NCBI RefSeq assembly: GCF_018986915.1
Contig: NZ_CP076723.1
Location: 4,182,228-4,246,227 of the forward strand
DNA: 64,000 nucleotides
From: Geomonas oryzisoli
GTDB taxonomy: Bacteria; Desulfobacterota; Desulfuromonadia; Geobacterales; Geobacteraceae
Direction of reading: 5' to 3'
Shown: positions 55,624-63,297 of the stretch, one piece after another
Layout of the letters: every line of letters begins with the position of its first letter
How positions within the stretch are numbered: position 1 is the stretch's first letter
Position numbers and translations under genes: made by a program
Notes under the pieces: model-generated
Told to the model about the DNA's origin: nothing
Database searches by the model: none
Seen by the model: the letters and a program-made list of their open reading frames with translations, nothing else

Positions 55624-57711
55624 TCAGGGAAGCTGCCCGGCGATCTTCATGCGCCAGTTCAGGTCGTTGAGCGCCTCGGAGGCGAGCCTCCCCCAGGTCC
55701 CCCCGGCTCCGGCCGCCTTCTCCCAGCTCGCCTTGGCCTGGCGCACCTCGCCCAGCTGCAGCTGCAGCTCGCCGCTCTTGTAGAGGAACTGGCCGCTCAT
55801 CTCGCCGGAGGCGACGCTGCCGCCCACCTGGCAGGCCGCCAGGGCCCGCTGGTAATCCTTGCCGGCCGCGAGGGCGGTGGCCAGGGTGAAGTAGCCGTCC
55901 GGAAGGAAGGGGTCATCCCGCTTGGCGGCCACGGTGAAGCGGGACAGGCTGCGCACCGCGCCGCCGTGGTCCTTGGCGGCGGCAAGCGCCTTGCCCAGGT
56001 AGTACTCGCTGTCCGGCAGCTGCGCCCTGGCACCCTTGGCGCCCAGGAAGGCGAGCTGCGCCGCCGCGCCGGGGAGATCCCCCCGCTCGAAGGCGAGCCG
56101 CCCCAGCTGCTCGCGGACCCGGCCCAGGTGGGGGTCGCGGGGGAAGCGGGCCAGGAAATCCCGGGCGGTCGCCTCGGCCAGCGGCACGTTGCCGAAAGCG
56201 ACGGCGTCGTCTACGATGCGGGCCAGCAGGAAGGGGGCGCTGCCGGCGGCCCAGTTCTTCTGCTCCAGGTACCCGAACAGCTCCAGTTCCTTCGCCGTGG
56301 CACCGGTCTTCTCGAATGCCTGCGACACCCTGGGGGCGAACCCCGGGTCGCCGAAGCAGCGGGCCAGGTATTCCCGGTTGTCCAGGGCAAGCTGGACCAG
56401 CCCCTGGTCGTTGCCGGCCGCGGCGGTCTCCTGGTACACGGGGAAGAGGATCTCCTCCCGCATCTTCTTGATGATGGTGCTGAAGATGCCGCGCGGGTAG
56501 CGCCGGTCATAGGTGACCACGGTATCCAGGGCCTCCTTGGGGGAGGCGTACAGCGAAAGGAGCAGCGTCATCTTGAAGAGCGCCTCGTCGCGCGAGGCGG
56601 GATCGCCGGGCTCCTCGTAGACCGCCCGGTACTTGGCCAGAAGTTCCCGGTAGCGGTCGCGGGAGAGGGTAAAGAGCTCGCGGTCGGCAAGTTTCAGGCG
56701 CGCCCGACCCGCCGCGGGGCTCCCGGCCGAGTAGACCACCACGCTGCGGTACATGGCGAGGGCCGCCGCCTTCTGGCCGTTGCGCTCGATGAGATCGGCC
56801 AGGCGGTTCAGAAGCTCCGCCTGGTAAGGGGTCCCCACGTACCGGTCCATGAGGCGCAGCAGCATGGCGCGGGCGGCGGGAAAGTTGCCGGTCCTCGCCA
56901 GAGCGTCCGAGTAGGGCTGCAAAAGCTCCGGGGCCTGCTCCAGGTACTGGGGCCACAGCCCCTCTCCCTGCCGGAAATAGGACAGGGCGTCCTGGTGCCG
57001 TCCCAGCCGTTCCAGGGCTTCGCCGAGCCGGAAGCAGGCCAGCGCCTTGGGGCCGGGCGCCTTGTTCAGGAACATGGAGAAGACGTTGACCGCCTCCTCG
57101 GCCCGGTCCCGGTACAGCAGACTTTCCCCCTGCTGGAACAACAGCGCTTCCCCCTCGGGGAGGAGCCCCTTCAGCACCTTGCCGTCGGTGGGGGCAAAGG
57201 GAATGCCGCCGGGATCGGCGTCGAAATCGCGTACGAAGCGCTCGGTGCCGGAGAGGATCGGTTCACGCCCGGGGGCGATGTCCACCCGCGCCGCCCGCTT
57301 CACACCCGGCCCGATATCCAGCGACAGCACGCTGGGATTGGCGCACGAAATCACCTGGACCCCGGGTTCCGCACCGCGCACCGGGATGGAGACACTCAGC
57401 ACGCCACGCAGTTCGGAGGTGGTGACGCCGGCGAGCTGCTTGTCGTTCAGGACGCGCAGTTTCTTGAAGCTCGGGGAATCGGCCCCCCGCACCTCGAGCC
57501 TGACCCGCCCGGAGAGGACCCGGAGCGTGTAGTCGGGGGGGGACTGGAAGAAGAGATTGACCCTGGTGAAGCCCTGGTGCGGGTGCACCGCGATGCGCAA
57601 CAGGCGGTTTTCCTGCTGGGCCGGTGCGCTTTGCGGGAGGGCGCAGGCGAGCAGTATGGTGACGAGCCCCAGGAAAAGCCTCGGGCCGGGTATGCGCAGC
57701 GTAAAGGTCAT
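55624..57711 (-). CDS. Secreted TPR-repeat protein
   Basis: The protein of about 695 aa has a signal peptide (about 1-32, LLACALPQSAPAQ). A beta-rich N-terminal domain of about 110 residues (HQGFTRVNLFFQSPPDYTLR) that may resemble an AMIN-like fold follows. The rest is many tetratricopeptide-like helical pairs (such as ALACFRLGEALERLGRHQDA) to the C-terminus. No start has a clear ribosome site; I chose the Met that opens the signal peptide. It lies between the chemotaxis-like genes and the flgB promoter on the same strand, so a role in motility or envelope assembly is possible. Confidence 0.7.
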   Translation of the reverse strand: MTFTLRIPGPRLFLGLVTILLACALPQSAPAQQENRLLRIAVHPHQGFTRVNLFFQSPPDYTLRVLSGRVRLEVRGADSPSFKKLRVLNDKQLAGVTTSELRGVLSVSIPVRGAEPGVQVISCANPSVLSLDIGPGVKRAARVDIAPGREPILSGTERFVRDFDADPGGIPFAPTDGKVLKGLLPEGEALLFQQGESLLYRDRAEEAVNVFSMFLNKAPGPKALACFRLGEALERLGRHQDALSYFRQGEGLWPQYLEQAPELLQPYSDALARTGNFPAARAMLLRLMDRYVGTPYQAELLNRLADLIERNGQKAAALAMYRSVVVYSAGSPAAGRARLKLADRELFTLSRDRYRELLAKYRAVYEEPGDPASRDEALFKMTLLLSLYASPKEALDTVVTYDRRYPRGIFSTIIKKMREEILFPVYQETAAAGNDQGLVQLALDNREYLARCFGDPGFAPRVSQAFEKTGATAKELELFGYLEQKNWAAGSAPFLLARIVDDAVAFGNVPLAEATARDFLARFPRDPHLGRVREQLGRLAFERGDLPGAAAQLAFLGAKGARAQLPDSEYYLGKALAAAKDHGGAVRSLSRFTVAAKRDDPFLPDGYFTLATALAAGKDYQRALAACQVGGSVASGEMSGQFLYKSGELQLQLGEVRQAKASWEKAAGAGGTWGRLASEALNDLNWRMKIAGQLP

Positions 57712-57843
57712 GGGAGAGTGCAAGGCAAAAGCCATGCCGTAGGGGCACACGGAAGGGGCGACGCGCTAAACCATCGGGACTACGGCATTTTATCTTTGTG
57801 GGAAATTTTCTCGGCGCCGGGAAGGTGCCCGAGGCGGCCGGCC

Positions 57844-57880
57844 AGTCAAAAAAACGAAGGGGAGGGATGTTTTTTTGACT
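57844..57880. terminator. Bidirectional terminator-like inverted repeat
   Basis: A perfect 12-bp inverted repeat, AGTCAAAAAAAC with GTTTTTTTGACT, encloses a 13-nt G-rich loop just after the stop of the CheX/pseudo-receiver gene. The stem is AT-rich, unlike the other terminators here. Confidence 0.55.
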
Positions 57881-57886
57881 CGCCGG

Positions 57887-58891
57887 TCAGTGGTGCAGGA
57901 TCTTGTCGAGCTTCTCGGCGAGCTCGTGCGGAGCATAGGGGGGCATCACCACCCCCTTGACCCCCGCCTTGAGCGCCTTCAGCACCGCGGTCCGGGTCCA
58001 TTCCGGTGCGGAGAGGAGCACGGCCCCGCCGCTTCGGTCCACCATCGGGACCACCCGCTTGCAGATGGCGAGATCACGGTCGGAGGTCTGCTTGAGGAAG
58101 ATGAAGGCGGCGCGCACGTCGCCCTGGGCGAAGAGCCCGGGGAGGTCGGCGCCCAGCGGCGCGTCGATCAGGTTGAGGCCGCTGTCAGAGAGCCCCTGCA
58201 CCAGTTCCTGGCGCCCCTGGTCGTCACCAAGGACCAGGATGGAGGGGAGCGGCCCGGCGCTCTCCTCCGCCGCCGCCTCGACCTCGGCTACGGCCTCGAC
58301 CGCAGCCTCCTCCGGCTGCGGGTCGAACAGGTTGGCCAGCGGGTGCGGGATCAGGATGTCCACCATGTTCATCTCGTGCCCCTCGATCTGCAGGGGGGCA
58401 CGGTACATCAGGTACTCGCCGTCCGGGAAGGGGACGTCGTCACTGAGCGGATCGGTCCCGGGAACGTACTTCTGCGGCGGAAGGAGCTTCAGGTGCACCT
58501 TGTCGGGCAGGTTGGGCTGGAACACCGAGTTGAAGGAGCCGATGATCTGGTTGGCGATCTCGCCGAAGGCGTCCACGTCGTCGGGTTCCTGGATGGAAAG
58601 CCGGCGTTTCTCCTGGATCCTCGGCCCGGGGATCCCCAAGAGGATGGAGCTCATCACGATGGTGTCGCCCAGCGAGAAGAGGAGGTAGAACACGCCGGGG
58701 TAGGCCTCGCGCGACTCCACCCCCACCACGTAGATGGGGTTGTCCTCGTCACCCAGGTAGCTCTTGCGGTTGGTGTTGAGGACGTCGGAAGCGGCCACGG
58801 ACATGCCCTGGCCGAGGAGCATGCTGCTCTCCTCGCCGGCCTGCTTCATGGCGGCGTCCAACATGGATTGTAGCTTTTCGAATGCAGCCAT
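57887..58891 (-). CDS. CheX/CheC-like protein fused to a degenerate receiver domain
   Basis: The 334-aa protein has an N-terminal CheC/CheX-type domain (about 35-190). It has one phosphatase-like E-x2-N pattern in DAFGEIANQIIGSF (about 107-120). An acidic Ala/Glu linker and a C-terminal receiver-like fold (about 218-334) follow. The receiver lacks the phospho-acceptor Asp (FIFLKQ in its place) and the usual C-terminal Lys (MPPYAPHEL), so it is probably a pseudo-receiver. It lies 11 bp after cheX in a signalling operon next to the flagellar genes. Confidence 0.75.
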   Translation of the reverse strand: MAAFEKLQSMLDAAMKQAGEESSMLLGQGMSVAASDVLNTNRKSYLGDEDNPIYVVGVESREAYPGVFYLLFSLGDTIVMSSILLGIPGPRIQEKRRLSIQEPDDVDAFGEIANQIIGSFNSVFQPNLPDKVHLKLLPPQKYVPGTDPLSDDVPFPDGEYLMYRAPLQIEGHEMNMVDILIPHPLANLFDPQPEEAAVEAVAEVEAAAEESAGPLPSILVLGDDQGRQELVQGLSDSGLNLIDAPLGADLPGLFAQGDVRAAFIFLKQTSDRDLAICKRVVPMVDRSGGAVLLSAPEWTRTAVLKALKAGVKGVVMPPYAPHELAEKLDKILHH

Positions 58892-58902
58892 TACGGTACC
58901 GC

Positions 58903-59412
58903 CTAGACTTCCTTCCTGAGCTTCAGCCCGACCAGGAACCGGTCACCCTCGTTGGTGAAGGGGATGATGACGCAGTCGCTGTCGGCCATCGAGTTGACCG
59001 TGTAGTCCTCGCCGGAGATGACGGTCGGGATGGAGAGGTTGATGTCCAGCCCCCCCTTGGAGAGGATCTGCTTCACGTACCCCCCCAGCATGTTGGCGAT
59101 CTCGCCCAGGGCGTCGTTGACGTCCTCCCCCACTTCCTCCACGTCCATGCCGAGCATGTTGGAGGTGATCCTCAGCGCCAGGTGCTGCGGGCAGTGGATC
59201 GACAGGATGCCGGTGTAGGTCCCCGCCAGGCCGACCATGCCGGTGACCGAGCAGTGGAAGGAGGTGACCGGCTCCTTGAGGGGGTAGCTGTCCTCGAGGG
59301 CCATCATCACCATCGTTTCGAACACCTCCTTGGTGGCGTTGATGACATAGGATGCCAGATCCGCCTCCTCAAGGTGTGTCGCGGCTGCGATATCCTGGTT
59401 CAGGGACATCAT
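58903..59412 (-). CDS. cheX: Chemotaxis phosphatase CheX
   Basis: CheX dephosphorylates CheY-P. The protein of about 169 aa has the family pattern ATKEVFETMVMM, GMVGLAGTYTGILSIHCPQH and the catalytic ALGEIANMLGGYVKQIL (about 102-118). Its start (59412, ATGATG) overlaps the stop of the upstream receiver gene by 4 bp, so a CheY-like protein and its likely phosphatase are coupled. Confidence 0.88.
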   Translation of the reverse strand: MMSLNQDIAAATHLEEADLASYVINATKEVFETMVMMALEDSYPLKEPVTSFHCSVTGMVGLAGTYTGILSIHCPQHLALRITSNMLGMDVEEVGEDVNDALGEIANMLGGYVKQILSKGGLDINLSIPTVISGEDYTVNSMADSDCVIIPFTNEGDRFLVGLKLRKEV

Positions 59413-59771
59413 AAAAGTCCTCCGAGCTTCTCGTTCAACTGGTCGGGCGTGAACGGCTTCTTGATGCTGTCGCTGGCGCCGTTGTTGATCGCCTCCTTGA
59501 GGATGTCCTCCCCCCCCTCGGTGGTGATCATCACGATCGGGGTGTTGACCCCCTTGCCCCGGACGCACTTGATGAACTCCAGCCCGTCCATGTTGGGCAT
59601 GTTGATGTCCGACAGGATCAGGTCGATCGTTTTTCCCTCCATGGTGGAGAGGGCCTCGATACCGTCGCCGGCCTCGTAGATGTCGTCGATGGCGAGCCCC
59701 GCCTGGCGCAGGCTGCGGGAAATGATCTTTCTCATGGTCGAGGAATCGTCCACTATCAATACGTTGCCCAT
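59409..59771 (-). CDS. CheY-like single-domain response regulator
   Basis: The 120-aa receiver has Asp8/Asp9, phospho-acceptor Asp55 (LILSDINMPNMDG), the Thr of VMITTEG (about 82) and Lys in SIKKPF (about 105). I start at the ATG at 59771, right after AAGGAGGAGAAC. It has no output domain and, with cheX, probably acts on the flagellar motor or as a phosphate relay for the upstream kinase. Confidence 0.92.
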   Translation of the reverse strand: MGNVLIVDDSSTMRKIISRSLRQAGLAIDDIYEAGDGIEALSTMEGKTIDLILSDINMPNMDGLEFIKCVRGKGVNTPIVMITTEGGEDILKEAINNGASDSIKKPFTPDQLNEKLGGLL

Positions 59772-59905
59772 GCTGTTCTCCTCCTTGGCTGTTAACGATG
59801 CGCGCACAGGGCGGCTTATTTTCTTCTCTTCGGGGGTCCTGCCCCCTCGGGCGAGCCCGATGAGAGCCTAATCGGCGTCGAACCCCGGGAACTTTAACCC
59901 TTAAA

Positions 59906-60943
59906 TCAAGGCGTGAAGCTGCACCGTTCGTTGTGCAGCGGCAAAAGGACCGAGAAGCAGCTCCCCTTGCCGGCGCTGCTCTCGACGCGGATACTCCCGC
60001 CGTGGGCCTCGACGATCGCCTTGCTGATGGTGAGCCCGAGCCCGGTCCCCTTGAACCCCTGGGCGCCCGAGGCGCGGAAATACTTGTTGAAGATGCGCGG
60101 CAGCTCGCTCTCGGAGATGCCGATACCGGTATCGCGGACCTGGACCAGCAGGCACTCTCCCTCGATGGTGCTGGTGACGCTGATGGTGCCGCGCCTGGGG
60201 GTGAACTTCACCGCATTGCCGATCAGGTTGGCGAAGACCCGGGTGATCTGCTTCTCGTCCAGGTCGAGTGTCGGGATCCCGTCGCAGATCTCGCTCAGGA
60301 AGTAGGAGCCGTGCACGGCGGCTTCCCGCTCGCCGTCCCGGCAGCACCCCTCCAGCAGGCTGCGCGCGTCGCAGGGCTGGCGGTCGATCTGCAAAAGCCC
60401 CGCCTCGAGCCGGTAGGCGTCCAGCACGTCGTCGATCATGGAGAGCATCTTCACCGCGCTCTTGTCCATCTCCTTCACGAACAGGTGCAGCGAGGGGTCC
60501 ATCTTGGAGGGCATTTCGCCCATGAGGGCCTGCACGTACCCCATGATCACGGTAAGCGGCGATTTGAGGTCGTGGGTCATCATGGCCACGAACTCCTCGC
60601 GCTGGCGTTTTTCCTTCCGGTCGTGGCTGATGTCGCGCAACTGGAACAGCTCGCCTTCCGGGGAGTCTCCTCCCAGCGGCACGGAACGGACCTGGATCAC
60701 GGAGCCGTCGATGCTGACCTCCACCGGTTCATCCTGCGCGTTCTCGCTCAGCACCCGGTAGATCGGGGTCCTTAGCGGCAGCATGTCCACCCGCTTGCCC
60801 AGGACCTTGGCACGCTCGACGTGGAGGAGCTCCTCGGCCCTGCGATTGATGAAGAGCAACTTACCGCCGGCGTCGAGATAGACCGCACCGCAGTCGACCT
60901 CCTCCAGCAGGCGCGCCGCCAGGTTTTCACGTTCCTCCTGCAT
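59906..60943 (-). CDS. Cytoplasmic PAS-domain histidine kinase
   Basis: The 345-aa kinase has an N-terminal PAS domain (about 10-105, CGAVYLDAGGKLLFINRRAE). A HisKA domain with His124 in MMTHDLKSPL and an HATPase domain (NLIGNAVKFTP, DTGIGIS, GTGLGLTIS) follow. There is no membrane helix. I start at the ATG at 60943 after GGAGGTAGC; an earlier in-frame Met lacks a ribosome site. It is the first gene ahead of the CheY-like/CheX genes and may phosphorylate that receiver. Confidence 0.9.
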   Translation of the reverse strand: MQEERENLAARLLEEVDCGAVYLDAGGKLLFINRRAEELLHVERAKVLGKRVDMLPLRTPIYRVLSENAQDEPVEVSIDGSVIQVRSVPLGGDSPEGELFQLRDISHDRKEKRQREEFVAMMTHDLKSPLTVIMGYVQALMGEMPSKMDPSLHLFVKEMDKSAVKMLSMIDDVLDAYRLEAGLLQIDRQPCDARSLLEGCCRDGEREAAVHGSYFLSEICDGIPTLDLDEKQITRVFANLIGNAVKFTPRRGTISVTSTIEGECLLVQVRDTGIGISESELPRIFNKYFRASGAQGFKGTGLGLTISKAIVEAHGGSIRVESSAGKGSCFSVLLPLHNERCSFTP

Positions 60944-61044
60944 GCTACCTCCACCGTGAAGCAAGCCCTGTTTTGGCTTATCGGAACCTGTCTGCATAGC
61001 TTGAGCCAAAAGAACTGCAAAAGTTTACCAGAATGGGAGTGGAT

Positions 61045-61147
61045 GGGAATTATGGCGGCAACGGGAATTTTTAGGAGTAACGGTTTTTTGGAGAGTAACG
61101 GGAATCTTTGCGAGTAACCGGAAATTTGCGGAGTGATGGGAAAACGG
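61045..61147. repeat. Degenerate 18-19 bp tandem repeat
   Basis: About five and a half units of the form GGGAATTTTTNGGAGTAAC start at 61045, 61063, 61082, 61100, 61119 and 61138. The units drift from each other but keep length and the AGTAAC end. It lies upstream of the kinase gene. The remainder of the gap (61148-61218) is a G/C-tract palindrome. Confidence 0.7.
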
Positions 61148-61179
61148 AAGGTGTACCCTGGAGGGTTTTCGAGGGGGTG

Positions 61180-61219
61180 GGGCTCCCTCCCCCGGAGGGG
61201 GAGGGTTGGGGAGGGGGAC
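61180..61219. repeat. G/C-tract palindrome after the rhodanese gene
   Basis: CCCTCCCCC and GGGGGAGGG arms form a hairpin that runs into the last codon of the rhodanese gene. It is the same repeat type as at 13564. Confidence 0.55.
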
Positions 61220-61605
61220 TAGCGCCCCAACTGCAGCGGCAGGTGGTTGTTGTACCAGCCGACGATGCCGTCGGTCATGTTGTAGACCTCGCGGTACCCC
61301 CGGGAGGAAAGAAAACTGGCGGCCGTCGAGGAACGGGCGCCTACGGCGCAGTACACCAGCACCGGGCGGTCGCGCGGGATCTCCTGCACCCGGCGGTTCA
61401 GCTCCCCCAGCGGGATCAGCTGGGCGCCCTTCAGGTGCGCCTGCCGGTACTCGTCCGGGGTGCGCACGTCCAGAAGCACCATCTTGGCGTTTTTGGCCAG
61501 CAACGCCTGGGCCTGCTTCGAGGTGACGTTGGCGGGGCCCACTGCCTGGGAAAGGGAAGCGGTCAGCAGCAAAACGGAAAACAGCACGGCGATAAATCTC
61601 ATCAT
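61219..61605 (-). CDS. Periplasmic single-domain rhodanese-like protein
   Basis: The 128-aa protein has a signal peptide (about 1-21, LLTASLSQAVG) and one rhodanese domain (about 35-125) with LLDVRTPDEYRQAHLKGA. The active Cys lies in VYCAVGARSS. Such proteins bind and move persulfide sulfur. I start at the ATG at 61605 after AGAGAGGAAG. It is the third gene after a DUF2892 gene and an MBL-fold gene. Confidence 0.88.
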   Translation of the reverse strand: MMRFIAVLFSVLLLTASLSQAVGPANVTSKQAQALLAKNAKMVLLDVRTPDEYRQAHLKGAQLIPLGELNRRVQEIPRDRPVLVYCAVGARSSTAASFLSSRGYREVYNMTDGIVGWYNNHLPLQLGR

Positions 61606-61627
61606 CTTCCTCTCTTTACGGTGTGAA

Positions 61628-62458
61628 CTAGTCGACTTCGAGTACGTAGCCCACCTGCATCGGCTTGAAGCCGCCGGGGAACGCGGCGGCGAGACGGGCG
61701 GCGGCATGGAACCCGGTGCAATGGCCGGGACAGATCTTCTTCAGCCCGTAACGCTTCAGGGCCTTGATGGTGGCGTCGATCTGGGGCTGCGACGAGAAGG
61801 CGAGGTGGCATCCCCCCATCACCCCGTAGACCTGCTCCACACCGGTCTTCTCCCGTGCGAGCTCCAGGGTGTTCACCACCCCGGCGTGACAGCACCCCAA
61901 GAGCAGCAAAAGCCCCTTCTCCGTCACGATCACCAGGGATTGGTCGTCCGGGACCTGGTCCCTGTGGCAGCCCGCCTCGTCGCAGAAAAGTCCCGCGTCC
62001 CCCTCCTCGTAGCCGGTACGGCGCGGCACCTCGCCGGTCAGGAAGACGCCGGGGACGACTTCCCGGAAGGCGTCGCTGTAGGAGAAGCTGGCGCCAAGGC
62101 CGGTGAGAAATTCCTCCGAGTAGGGCACCCCGACCGAGCGGGCACTCCCCTCGCGCAGCACGTAGCGCCGGGTGAAGATCTCGGGGTGGGCCAGGACCCG
62201 CTTGGGACCCGCCGCCTGCAACAGCGGCCACAGCCCGCCGGCATGGTCGTAATGCCCGTGGGAGAGCACCACCTGGTCCACGCTCTTCAGGTCGATGTTC
62301 ATGCGCTGGGCGTTGTGCAGCAGCGTGTGCCCCCCGCCCGTGTCGAAGAGCAGCGACTGGTCCCCTGCCTGCACCAGCGCGGCAAAACCGTGCTCGCCCA
62401 GGGTCCCGGAGATCGAGCCGGCGCTGTTGTCGCAGAGGACCTTGATGCGGCAGATCAT
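61628..62458 (-). CDS. Metallo-beta-lactamase-fold hydrolase (COG1237 type)
   Basis: The 276-aa protein has the MBL metal motif SHGHYDHAGG (about 66-75), further His in LLLGCCHAGVVN and MGGCHLAF, and the C-terminal PGHCTGFHA. It is most like the family that includes a ribofuranosyl-aminobenzene phosphate (pterin pathway) synthase homologue. Several Cys lie next to the metal ligands. I start at the ATG at 62458, which overlaps the DUF2892 stop by 4 bp. The substrate is unknown; the rhodanese neighbour suggests sulfur chemistry. Confidence 0.82.
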   Translation of the reverse strand: MICRIKVLCDNSAGSISGTLGEHGFAALVQAGDQSLLFDTGGGHTLLHNAQRMNIDLKSVDQVVLSHGHYDHAGGLWPLLQAAGPKRVLAHPEIFTRRYVLREGSARSVGVPYSEEFLTGLGASFSYSDAFREVVPGVFLTGEVPRRTGYEEGDAGLFCDEAGCHRDQVPDDQSLVIVTEKGLLLLLGCCHAGVVNTLELAREKTGVEQVYGVMGGCHLAFSSQPQIDATIKALKRYGLKKICPGHCTGFHAAARLAAAFPGGFKPMQVGYVLEVD

Positions 62459-62667
62459 TTGCCGCAGCCCTGCGGCGGCAGCTTGGGCACACCCAGCTTG
62501 TCCAGTATGGTCATCATCGGGCACCAGTTGGTGAAGCCGGACTGGAGCAGGTTCAACCCGATGAAGGCGGTGAACCAGAGCCAGCGCGGGTCGTGGTAAT
62601 GGGCCAGCGCCAGGGAAATAAGGGTGAAGGTGCCGGCAATCAGTCTCAACAGTCTGTCGATGTACAT
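62455..62667 (-). CDS. DUF2892 (YgaP-like transmembrane) protein
   Basis: The 70-aa protein has two hydrophobic spans (about 6-22 and 28-42), the NWCPMMTILDKLGV end typical of DUF2892, and a Cys near each end of that segment. In E. coli YgaP the same two-helix part is fused to a rhodanese domain. Here a separate rhodanese is encoded two genes further on. It is the first gene of the trio. Confidence 0.88.
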   Translation of the reverse strand: MYIDRLLRLIAGTFTLISLALAHYHDPRWLWFTAFIGLNLLQSGFTNWCPMMTILDKLGVPKLPPQGCGK

Positions 62668-62704
62668 AGGAACCTCCGTTTGCTAAAGCGGTTTAGCCGC
62701 TAAA

Positions 62705-62827
62705 GGTCCCCCTTGTCAAAGGGGGATTTAGGGGGATTTTGATCTCGTTCCCAAGGTCCACCTTGGGAACGCAAAGCCTCTCCGAAGCTACAACTTCCCT
62801 CGGATGCAAAGCTGGAGCTTGGGAACC
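62705..62827. repeat. Composite intergenic repeats
   Basis: A CCCCCTTGTCAAAGGGGG arm with GATTT tails (62705-62740) is followed by a perfect palindrome, GTTCCCAAGGTC-CACCTTGGGAAC (62747-62770). A related half, GCTGGAGCTTGGGAACC, lies at 62811-62827. Similar arms occur at 15565. The region between the two genes holds no coding frame I can support. Confidence 0.7.
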
Positions 62828-62847
62828 AGGAAAATTGCTTTGCGGAA

Positions 62848-63276
62848 TCACTTTTTCTGCAGCAGCTCGGCCACCTTTCCCGCCGTGTTGGCGGTGAACT
62901 CGACGCAGCGCTTCTTGCCGTCGGCGGTGAGCGCCTTGCAGCAGGTGACGCGGTACTGCTCCTTGAACCAGTGGTGCAACTCCTTGGTCAACGCCGCGGC
63001 CGCCTTGCGGTCCTTGACCGCCAGGCCGATCGCCATGGTGCCGCCGGCGATGGCGCCGCAGATGCAGCCGGCACCGGAACCGCCGCCGAAACCAGAGGCC
63101 AGATGGACCAGTTCATCGCCCGCTTCGGGGATGAATTCGTTCTTTACCGCGGCCAGCACCGCCTCGGCGCAGTGCATCTTCCCGGAGCGGTAGAACCCTT
63201 CGGCCTCGTTGGCGACCTTCTCGGCCACCGACTCGCCGTTCACATTTTCAGCAACATTTTTTCTCAACCAGAACAC
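62848..63276 (-). CDS. C_GCAxxG_C_C family redox protein
   Basis: The 142-aa protein has the family order of cysteines: CAEAV (about 36), GAGCICGAIAGGTMAIGL (about 69-86) and the later Cys pair TCCKAL and RCVEFT. Members are thought to be redox-active or metal-binding, and some relatives use selenocysteine; no UGA is used here. It lies between the sulfur-related trio and an RND efflux gene on the same strand, 21 bp from the latter. Confidence 0.82.
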   Translation of the reverse strand: MFWLRKNVAENVNGESVAEKVANEAEGFYRSGKMHCAEAVLAAVKNEFIPEAGDELVHLASGFGGGSGAGCICGAIAGGTMAIGLAVKDRKAAAALTKELHHWFKEQYRVTCCKALTADGKKRCVEFTANTAGKVAELLQKK

Positions 63277-63297
63277 TAAAAACCTCCTAAAGGCAGG

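Noticed and set aside
61045-61147. CRISPR array
   Set aside because: Units are only 18-19 bp, degenerate and contiguous, with no unique spacers and no cas genes in the window.
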